64,000 nucleotides of DNA from a beta proteobacterium AAP65. GTDB taxonomy: Bacteria > Pseudomonadota > Gammaproteobacteria > Burkholderiales > Burkholderiaceae_C. Shown here piece by piece: positions 57,612-64,000 of this stretch (position 1 is its first letter; each line of letters starts with the position of its first letter). Where the stretch lies: assembly GCA_001295865.1 (NCBI GenBank), contig LJHW01000026.1:1-64000 (forward strand), given 5' to 3'. The translations under genes were made by a program, and so were the position numbers. The notes under the pieces are model-generated. The model saw nothing but the letters and a program-made list of their open reading frames with translations. It was not told where the DNA came from and ran no database searches.

Positions 57612-59006
57612 ATGAACACACCCACCCGCCTCCCCTTCCGCGTTTTGTCGTCCCTGGCCCTTGCCGCTGCCTGTGCGGCCGCGGCGCCGGCCTGGGCGCA
57701 GAGCTTTGTCGTCACCCCCGGGGCCGAGTTCCTGGCCGGCGAGCCGGTGCGCATCGCCGTCGAGGGCCTGGCCCCCGGCGCCGAGCTGCGGCTGCGCGCG
57801 CAGCGTGTCGTGTCTGAGTGGACCGGCGGCCGCCGTCCTTACGCGGCCGAAGCGCGTTTCCGCGCCGATGCGCAGGGCCGGGTCGACCTCGCCACGGCGG
57901 TGCCCCTGCCAGGGGGCAGCTACGAAGGCGCCGATCTGCGTGGCCTGTTCTGGAGCATGGTGCCCACCCGCCCTGCGCCCGCGCTGACGCTGGGCGAAGG
58001 CGAGGTGCAGCTCGAAGCCCAGGTGGAAGGCGGCACCGCCGCACCGGTGCAGCAGCTGCTGCGCTTGCGCAGCGCGCTGCCCGATGTGCAGACGCGCGAG
58101 GCCACGCCCTTCCCGGGCGCACGCTTCTTTCACCGGCCGGGGGCGGCCAAACGCCCGGCGCTCATCCTGCTGGGCGGCAGCGAAGGTGGCAGCCTGGTCA
58201 CGCGGGCCGGCCCCGACTGGGCCAGCCGCGGTTATGCCGTGCTGGCGCTGCCCTACTACTCGCCCCCGGGCTGGGGCGCCACCGGCCCCACGCCGCCGGA
58301 ACTGCCGGGTTTGCCGGCGGCCTTCGCCGACATCCCGGTGGAGCGGCTCGAACAGGCGCGCGCCTGGCTGGCCGCGCAGCCCGAGGTGGACGCCACGCGC
58401 ATCGGCGTGATGGGCACCAGCAAGGGCGCCGAGTTCGCGCTGCTGGCGGGCACCAAGATGCCGTGGATCAGCGCCATCGTGGCCGTGGTGCCCACCGATG
58501 TGGTCTGGGAAGGCTGGGGCATGGGCGTGGCCGGTGGCACGCGCAGCAGCTTCAGCTGGAAGGGCGAGCCGCTGCCCTTCGTGCCCTACAAAGACTTCAT
58601 GAAGGAGATGGCGGGCTTCCAGACCGGCGCCGAGGTGCGCATCCGCCGCCCGCAAGACGCCGGCCGCGCCGCCAACCCCGAGCGGGTGCCGGCCGCGCGC
58701 ATCCCGGTGGAGAAGATCGCCGCGCCGGTGCTGGTGATCGGCGGGCACGACGACCAGATCTGGGACAGCGGTGGCATGGCCGAGGCCATCGTCAAGGCCC
58801 GCGCTGCGGCCGGCCTGCCCACCGAGGCGGTGATCGAGCGCGACGCGGGCCATTTCCTCGGCGGCACCGGCTGGGGGCCCACCACGCAGTACAACGCCGG
58901 GCCCTCGAAGAGCGGCGGCACGCCGGCTGCGAATGCACGCACGCAGGCGCGGGCCTGGGCCGCGACGCAAGACTTCCTGGCGCGCACGCTGCGGCCGATG
59001 CCCTGA
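57612..59006 (+). CDS. exported BAAT/acyl-CoA thioester hydrolase-like protein
   Basis: This 464-residue protein has a signal peptide ending at AWA-QS (residue 30). Residues 35-150 look like the BAAT N-terminal Ig-like domain (GEPVRIAVEGLAPGAELRLRA). Residues 170-460 are the alpha/beta hydrolase with LILLGGSEGG, the elbow MGTSKGAE (Ser270), GGHDDQIW (Asp380/381) and DAGHFL (His414). BAAT/thioesterase proteins use Cys or Ser; this one has Ser, which fits hydrolase rather than conjugation. Export makes acyl-CoA an unlikely substrate, so another ester is probable. It converges on the histidine kinase gene. Confidence 0.88.
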   Translation: MNTPTRLPFRVLSSLALAAACAAAAPAWAQSFVVTPGAEFLAGEPVRIAVEGLAPGAELRLRAQRVVSEWTGGRRPYAAEARFRADAQGRVDLATAVPLPGGSYEGADLRGLFWSMVPTRPAPALTLGEGEVQLEAQVEGGTAAPVQQLLRLRSALPDVQTREATPFPGARFFHRPGAAKRPALILLGGSEGGSLVTRAGPDWASRGYAVLALPYYSPPGWGATGPTPPELPGLPAAFADIPVERLEQARAWLAAQPEVDATRIGVMGTSKGAEFALLAGTKMPWISAIVAVVPTDVVWEGWGMGVAGGTRSSFSWKGEPLPFVPYKDFMKEMAGFQTGAEVRIRRPQDAGRAANPERVPAARIPVEKIAAPVLVIGGHDDQIWDSGGMAEAIVKARAAAGLPTEAVIERDAGHFLGGTGWGPTTQYNAGPSKSGGTPAANARTQARAWAATQDFLARTLRPMP

Positions 59007-59081
59007 GCGCGGGGGCCGGACGAGCATCACCGCCTGGCGGCGCAGGGCTCCGAATCTCCCCGGCTGAACACCATCCGCCAG

Positions 59082-60413
59082 CTATGGAGGCTGCACCGCC
59101 TGGGTGCCGCTGAGCTGGCGGCCGGCCGTGGCAGACGCTCCCTGGAACGACACGCGTGCCATGAAGTGTGCGCCTTCGCGCCCACATGCGAAGGCCCAGC
59201 CCTGCCGCTCGCAGATGCGCGAGACGATCTGCAGCCCGTACCCCGTCGACGAAGAAGCGCGCGGTTGTTCCGGCACATCGTTCTCGATCTCGATGGCATG
59301 CGCGTCGGCCCGCACCACGATCCAGCGGTCGGCATGCGCGACGGCGTTGCGCAGCAGGTTGTCGATCAGGACCGGGCCCAGGCCCGGGGCGGCCCACACA
59401 CGCGCGTGCGCATCGAGCTGCCGTTCGATCTGCAGCCCTTTCTGCGTGGCCAAGGGCACGAGTCTGTCGAGCAGGTCTTTGGTGATCAGGGCGACGTGCA
59501 GCTCCTGGACGTCGCGGTGGCCCGGGTCTTCAGGGCCGCGGCCCAGCGCAAGGAGCGTTGCAACCAGATCGGCCATGTCCTTGGCGCTCTGCTCCATGCG
59601 CGCCAGCGCCCGTTCGCGCACGGGCTCTTCGCTGGTGGCGCGCAGCACGGCCAGACTGCTCTTGAAGACGGCCACCGGCGTGCGCAGCTCATGGCTGGCG
59701 AAGCGCGTGAATTCCCGTTCACGCTGCAGAAAGTCGCTGAGCCTGGCCACCAGTGCCGCAAAGCCGCGGCTGAGCGCGCCGACTTCGTCACTCCGTTGGG
59801 CCCCTGAAAACGCCACCGGTCCTTCCCGGTGCTCGTTCACCTCGCGCGTCAAGGTGGTCAGCGGCAGCGCGAGCTGGCGTGCGAGCACGGCGCCGACGGC
59901 GCCGCTCAGGGCCGTCACCGCCACGCCGATGAGCAGCAGCGTGAGCAGCACGTAGGGCTCGATGTCGTCGATGTCGAGAACCCCATCGCCCGCGATGACC
60001 GCATACAGCGTGTCGCTGCCGCCCATGATGGGCGCGACCCGAACCATGCTTCCGTCGTCAAGGTGGCGGTGCGTGCCCGGCCCGTAGGCGGCTGCCCAGG
60101 CCGGCAGGTCTGGCGAGGCGCGCACATACAGGCGCACAACTTCAGCGCCCGGCGCAAGAAGTGCATCGTGACGCGGGGGCTGCGCGAGGGCTTGAACCCG
60201 CTGCAGCGTGCTCGGCAGGGTGCCGTCTGTGCTTGGGCGCTCGACCTGCGCGATCGCCTGTTCGACCACCGCGCCGAGGTAACGGCGCACCAGGAACTCT
60301 TCGGTCCCGAGTGAGACCAGGTAAGTCAGCAAGCCATAGAGCAGCGCGGTCGCCCCGGCGAAGCGCATGAATGCGCCGCGCAAGCGGCGCTGAAAGGTGC
60401 TGTCAGCCGACAA
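59082..60413 (-). CDS. sensor histidine kinase
   Basis: This 443-residue inner-membrane kinase has TM1 at about 15-35, a periplasmic sensor of about 115 residues (40-152), TM2 at 153-177, and a HAMP region. The HisKA box is FASHELRTP (His241), the N-box DNLLRNAVAHA (351-361) and the G-box STGYGLQI (389-396). The D/F part of the HATPase is short, as in many GHKL kinases of this type. The start is uncertain: TTG 60413 overlaps the regulator gene by 11 bp, while the next ATG (60368) would trim into the membrane anchor. It partners with the OmpR-type regulator. The signal is unknown. Confidence 0.88.
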   Translation of the reverse strand: MSADSTFQRRLRGAFMRFAGATALLYGLLTYLVSLGTEEFLVRRYLGAVVEQAIAQVERPSTDGTLPSTLQRVQALAQPPRHDALLAPGAEVVRLYVRASPDLPAWAAAYGPGTHRHLDDGSMVRVAPIMGGSDTLYAVIAGDGVLDIDDIEPYVLLTLLLIGVAVTALSGAVGAVLARQLALPLTTLTREVNEHREGPVAFSGAQRSDEVGALSRGFAALVARLSDFLQREREFTRFASHELRTPVAVFKSSLAVLRATSEEPVRERALARMEQSAKDMADLVATLLALGRGPEDPGHRDVQELHVALITKDLLDRLVPLATQKGLQIERQLDAHARVWAAPGLGPVLIDNLLRNAVAHADRWIVVRADAHAIEIENDVPEQPRASSSTGYGLQIVSRICERQGWAFACGREGAHFMARVSFQGASATAGRQLSGTQAVQPP

Positions 60414-61071
60414 AGCGCCACCCCTTGCCGTGCACCGTTTCGATCAACTCTCGCTCCCCGGGCGTGGTCAGCGCATTGCGCAGGCGGTAGATGTGGGTGC
60501 GCAGCGCATCGCTGTCGGGCATGTTGTCGCCCCACAGTTCTTTTTCGAGAACGGCGCGCTCCACGGTCAGCGGTGAACGGGCCGCCAGTATCTTGAGGAT
60601 GCGCAACTGCAATTCGTGCAGCCGAATGCGCCGGCCGTTGCGCACCACGATGCCGGCACCGTGGTCGAGCATCACTTCGCCCAGCACCTGGGTCGACACC
60701 AGGGGCCGTCGCCCTCGGGCCGTTAGCGCCTGCAGACGGAAGAAGAGTTCTTCCATCTCGAAGGGCTTCACGAGATAGTCGTCCGCGCCGCGTGCAAAAC
60801 CTGCCTTCTTGTCTTGCAGCGTATCGCGTGCGGTCAGAAAGATCACGGGAGTTTCGTCGTGCATTTGGGTGCGCAGGCGTTCGCAGACGTCCAGCCCGTC
60901 GATGCCCGGCACTGCCACGTCGAGCACGTAGACATCGAATTCGGCCGCGTTCGCCAGATCAAGAAACGCCTGTCCATGGAAGGCCAATTCGACTGCACAG
61001 CCCCGCACCTCCAGGTAGTCAGAAACGGCACCGGCGAGCGCAAGACTGTCTTCGAGCAAAAGTACCCGCAT
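60403..61071 (-). CDS. OmpR-family response regulator
   Basis: This 222-residue regulator has a receiver domain with acidic pair Glu7-Asp8, phospho-acceptor Asp51 (YVLDVAVPG), Thr80 (FLTA) and Lys102 (VKPF). A winged-helix OmpR/PhoB DNA-binding domain follows, ending THIYRLRNALTTPGERELIETVHGKGWRFVG. It overlaps the kinase gene, giving a coupled pair. It is divergent from a TonB-dependent receptor whose promoter carries an 11-bp direct repeat. This layout recalls the VgrR-VgrS system next to a TonB receptor in Xanthomonas. Control of that receptor is the likely role, by inference. Confidence 0.93.
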   Translation of the reverse strand: MRVLLLEDSLALAGAVSDYLEVRGCAVELAFHGQAFLDLANAAEFDVYVLDVAVPGIDGLDVCERLRTQMHDETPVIFLTARDTLQDKKAGFARGADDYLVKPFEMEELFFRLQALTARGRRPLVSTQVLGEVMLDHGAGIVVRNGRRIRLHELQLRILKILAARSPLTVERAVLEKELWGDNMPDSDALRTHIYRLRNALTTPGERELIETVHGKGWRFVG

Positions 61072-61140
61072 GGTGATGCCGCGTGGCCAAGGAGGGCGCG
61101 ATGGTAAAGCCGCGGTGTGCGGTGCGAAGGCTGCGCCATG

Positions 61141-61172
61141 TCACGTTTGGTTCACGGGCGGCCTCCTAGGAT
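61141..61172 (+). promoter_or_regulatory. candidate response-regulator box and promoter of the second TonB receptor
   Basis: TCACG at 61141-61145 and again at 61152-61156 are spaced 11 bp start to start, one helical turn, as expected for an OmpR-family dimer. A possible -10 element TAGGAT lies at 61167-61172, with no good -35, so the repeats occupy the -35 position. This is the geometry of an activator-dependent promoter. The receptor ATG is 109 bp downstream of the -10. Confidence 0.45.
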
Positions 61173-61280
61173 CGTGCGCATCGACCCACTCCTGCTTGCC
61201 ACCCATGGTCTCGAACTTCGTCAAACACAAACGCACCGCCTTCTGCTTCACACCACGCTCGGCGCAATGAGGAGACCGCG

Positions 61281-63662
61281 ATGAAAAGAATCGTTCGGTT
61301 CTTCGCAGGCTGGCTGCTCGTCTGCGCGGCATCGGTTGCTTGGGCGCAAAGTGCCGATGGCGGGATGCGCATTTCAGTGGCCAGCAAGGAGACACAGCGA
61401 CCGCTCGCGGGCGTGTCTGTGACCGTGACCGACCGCGTCGGCCAGGTCATTGCCCGTCGCACCGAGGCCAACGGAATTGTCGACTTGACGGGCCTGAACG
61501 CGGGGCTCTATGCCGTAACGGCCGAAGGCCCTGGCTTGTTTGCCATCAGCGAGCCCAGCGTGCGTGTCGTCGCCCGCAAGGTCACGCCGCTGAACCTGGA
61601 GATGCTCGCCCGCACGGAGGCGGCCCAGCAAGTGGTGGTGGTGGGCCGCGCGCAGACGGCCGATCGGTACGGCTCGGTCAGCAATGCCTTGCTGAACCGG
61701 GAGGAACTGCGCAGTGCCCCAGGCACAGGCAGTGATGTCCTGCGCGCGCTCGACAGCCTGCCAGGGCTGATACCCGACGGTGAGTTCGCCAGTTTCTCCG
61801 TGCGCGGCCGCGGGCCCCGCGACAACCTGATTCTGGTTGACGGGCTGCCCCTGGATCGTGTGGTGCACTTCGACCAGACCGTCGGCGAAGAGGAGGACAT
61901 CGGGGGTGGCGGTCGTTATTCGATTTTCGCGCCAAGCTCCATCGCGAGTGCGGAGTTTTCGCCCGGCGGTTGGAGCGCTGCGTACGGAGGGCGCTCGGGC
62001 TCCTTGCTCAAGCTCAACGTCGCTGGTGGCAGCCCGACGCCGAGTGCCAGTTTGCGGCTGGACATCGCAGGGCTCGAATTCAGCTACGAAGGGCCCAGTG
62101 GCATACACAAGGGCACCACTCTGTATTTCACGGCACGCCAGTTCGACTTCGGCCGCGTTTTCGAAACGATCGAGGAGTTGGACATCGGCCAACCCAAACT
62201 GACCGACATCGTGCTCAAGACGGTGACCTCTCTCGATCCTGACAACAAGCTGGAGTTTCTCGGCATTTACGCGCCGGAGAAATACACACGCAATATCGCC
62301 AACGTCTTGGCCTCCCCGAATTTTGAAGACGTGTCGCTGATCGACACGAAACAAGACCTGTCCCTGGTGGGGCTGACCTGGCGCCGCCGCGTGGGCGCCG
62401 ACGGCATGTGGACCCATCAGATCTACCGCCGCGCGAACAAAAAGACCTCGGCGGAAGGCGAGGCTTATCCAGACCTCGTGCCCAAGGGCACGCCGGCCCC
62501 GGCTGTCCCGGTGCGCGAACGTTTGCTGACGGTCACCGAAAACGAAACCGAGAGCGGCTGGCACAGCGATTACGTGACCCGCAATCGTTTCGGTCAGGCA
62601 TCGGCCGGGCTGCGCGTTTGGCGGGCCGATGTTGAATACGCGACCTTGCTCCGTGAGGACTGGGACCGCTTCGTTTATCGAACGACCGACCCCCGTCCGC
62701 CCGGCCGGCAATACATCACCTGGACACCGGACAGCCTCAATTCGGTTTACAAAGCCAACAAGACCAATTACGCCGCCTATGGCGAGCAAGTGTTCAAGTT
62801 CAACAACTGGGATCTGAGAGCAGGGCTTCGTTACGACCGTGATGGTTTTTCGGACGAATCGCTCGTGTCGCCACGGCTTGCAGCGAACTGGCTCCTGGCC
62901 TCAGGCCTGCGCGTGTCGGCCACTGCGGGTGTGTTCTACCAGTCGCCACGTTTTCTGGTCCGCGCTGCCAGCCCCGAGAACTTCGGCATCAAGAACGAGC
63001 GCGTCACCCACGCCAGTGTGGGCTTCGAGCAGTACTTCGACCGCAATTGGTCATTGCTGGTCGAGCCCTACTACCAGCGGCTGAACCGGCTCGTGGTGGA
63101 GCAGGAACGCACCAGTGGCCGGGTCAGCAACGACGGGACAGGCACGAATCTCGGTTTGGATGTCGTGTTGTCACGGCGCTATGCGGGTGGCTGGTCCGGC
63201 AGTGCCGTCTACGCCTACAACAAGGCCCGCATCAATGACAAGGATGGACTCGGGGACCATGACGCCGACTTCAACCGCAAGCACTTCTTCTCCATCGGCG
63301 GCAACTGGCAGATCAATGAACGCTGGAAACTGGGTGCGCGCTGGAAATGGGCGAGCGGGCGACCCACGGACGACTTCACCATCAACAGTGGCGTGCTTGG
63401 GCCAGGGCAGCCTGTGCGCTACTCGAAAGAACTGACGCGGCGCAATGCGCTTCGGCTGGACCATCTCCACTCGCTGAATGTGCGGGTGGACTACCGGCGC
63501 AATCTCGGGCCGGTGGACCTTGTCGGGTTCCTGGACGTGATCAACGTCTACGGCGGCCCCAGCGGTGGCTCGCGGGAATTCGATCCGCGGCGGGGTGTGA
63601 ATGTTGCAGACCAGGGCGAAGCGCTTCCCATCATCGGCCTCATCCTTGAACGCTCGTGGTGA
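61281..63662 (+). CDS. TonB-dependent receptor with N-terminal carboxypeptidase-regulatory-like domain
   Basis: This 793-residue outer-membrane protein has a signal peptide ending AWA-QS (residue 23). Residues 28-110 form a CarboxypepD_reg-like sandwich (ISVASKETQRPLAGVSVTVTD, GLNAGLYAVTAEGPGLF). The plug runs about 115-240 (LRALDSLPGLIPDGEFASFSVRGRGPRDNLILVDGLPLD), then a barrel ends in LPIIGLILERSW with the terminal aromatic residue. GAGGAGA 6-12 nt before the ATG is a strong ribosome site. Base use is slightly less GC-rich than in the RG-I locus. The ligand is unknown. It is probably controlled by the divergent two-component system. Confidence 0.92.
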   Translation: MKRIVRFFAGWLLVCAASVAWAQSADGGMRISVASKETQRPLAGVSVTVTDRVGQVIARRTEANGIVDLTGLNAGLYAVTAEGPGLFAISEPSVRVVARKVTPLNLEMLARTEAAQQVVVVGRAQTADRYGSVSNALLNREELRSAPGTGSDVLRALDSLPGLIPDGEFASFSVRGRGPRDNLILVDGLPLDRVVHFDQTVGEEEDIGGGGRYSIFAPSSIASAEFSPGGWSAAYGGRSGSLLKLNVAGGSPTPSASLRLDIAGLEFSYEGPSGIHKGTTLYFTARQFDFGRVFETIEELDIGQPKLTDIVLKTVTSLDPDNKLEFLGIYAPEKYTRNIANVLASPNFEDVSLIDTKQDLSLVGLTWRRRVGADGMWTHQIYRRANKKTSAEGEAYPDLVPKGTPAPAVPVRERLLTVTENETESGWHSDYVTRNRFGQASAGLRVWRADVEYATLLREDWDRFVYRTTDPRPPGRQYITWTPDSLNSVYKANKTNYAAYGEQVFKFNNWDLRAGLRYDRDGFSDESLVSPRLAANWLLASGLRVSATAGVFYQSPRFLVRAASPENFGIKNERVTHASVGFEQYFDRNWSLLVEPYYQRLNRLVVEQERTSGRVSNDGTGTNLGLDVVLSRRYAGGWSGSAVYAYNKARINDKDGLGDHDADFNRKHFFSIGGNWQINERWKLGARWKWASGRPTDDFTINSGVLGPGQPVRYSKELTRRNALRLDHLHSLNVRVDYRRNLGPVDLVGFLDVINVYGGPSGGSREFDPRRGVNVADQGEALPIIGLILERSW

Positions 63663-64000
63663 CGGACCTGCCTGCAGCAGACTGTCGGTCCCCCGCGCCC
63701 ACGTGGACATCAGGTCCATCAGTGCCACCAGCGCCAGCCTCGCCAAAAGGGGGATGCCGGTTTCGCGCATGTCGAACAGCCCCGCGTAGAAGCTGAGCAT
63801 CCGGCCTAACCCGCCGCCCGCCACGCCCAGCCCCGGGCGTTTGAGCTTCGGCGCCGCTACTTCTCGCGTACTTCAGCGTGGGCCTGGCCCACCGCGCCCT
63901 GACCCTGTCGGCGGGCGCGCCATCCCGGCCGTGTGCCGAGGCGGACCCCTCCGCCCGGCCCCGGCCCCACCGGAGCTGTTTGTGCGTGATTCGATCTCGA
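63663..64000. other. no supported gene at the right edge
   Basis: These 338 bp after the receptor contain no convincing gene. A minus-strand frame (about 63650-63801) reads hydrophobic, coding-like sequence (MLSFYAGLFDMRETGIPLLARLALVALMDLM) but runs on antisense into the receptor gene. It may be an artefact or the end of a decayed gene. Confidence 0.5.

Noticed and set aside
56307..59030. Minus-strand open frame of 907 codons
   Set aside because: Antisense to selO and the BAAT-like gene, both of which have strong family motifs.
63650..63824. Small hydrophobic minus-strand gene at the right edge
   Set aside because: The frame continues antisense through the receptor C-terminus, with no stop at a sensible place and no family resemblance.

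Overview
This is a very GC-rich chromosomal window. It looks like a betaproteobacterium of the Burkholderiales, in the Roseateles/Mitsuaria/Rubrivivax direction. That placement rests on base composition, a PEP-CTERM protein, CreA, TruD and SelO homologues, and large TonB-dependent receptors. No rRNA or tRNA gene was seen, and the genus is an inference.

The left 41 kb is one coherent accessory locus for using the pectin backbone rhamnogalacturonan I (RG-I) and its L-rhamnose. A minus-strand gene train runs from a TonB-dependent receptor at 35.9 kb down to two ABC sugar permeases at 1 kb. In transcription order it encodes: the receptor; a PL11 rhamnogalacturonan lyase lipoprotein; a GH43-GH35 fusion; a GH2; a GH105 unsaturated rhamnogalacturonyl hydrolase; a GPH-type symporter; a PL26/YetA-like exo-lyase; a CE12 acetylesterase fused to a beta-lactamase-fold serine hydrolase; a PL4 lyase; a PEP-CTERM protein; a GH43 arabinanase; a GH28; an L-rhamnose mutarotase; a DUF6250-like secreted protein; an S41 protease lipoprotein; a GH35; a second esterase; and a solute-binding protein with two permeases. 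A DeoR-type regulator is inserted in the opposite direction. Most junctions are one- or four-base stop/start overlaps, usually GTGA, which implies translational coupling. Diverging from the receptor gene are three plus-strand genes that form a complete phosphorylative L-rhamnose route: fused aldolase/dehydrogenase, isomerase and kinase.

The pathway reads as follows. The receptor imports RG-I fragments across the outer membrane. Lyases, esterases and exo-glycosidases trim side chains and backbone. The symporter and ABC system import the products. GH105 releases rhamnose. Mutarotase, isomerase, kinase and aldolase then feed central metabolism. The DeoR protein is the obvious candidate repressor.

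From 41 to 54 kb the window is a patchwork of short, unrelated transcription units: a PanE-like reductase, a Cys-rich 62-residue protein, a small secreted HExxH protein, a tautomerase/discoidin/SPRY protein of eukaryotic character and lower GC, a secreted orphan, an amine oxidase, an IS91-type transposase remnant, a beta-propeller lipoprotein, a NIPSNAP/monooxygenase/ArsR operon, a GST, a DUF2805 protein, a D-amino-acid aldolase-type enzyme and a broken GAF gene.

From 54.8 to 59 kb are truD, selO and a BAAT-type hydrolase. From 59 to 63.7 kb a two-component system faces a second TonB-dependent receptor, with an 11-bp phased direct repeat between them. creA and a GIY-YIG-like gene lie at the extreme left.
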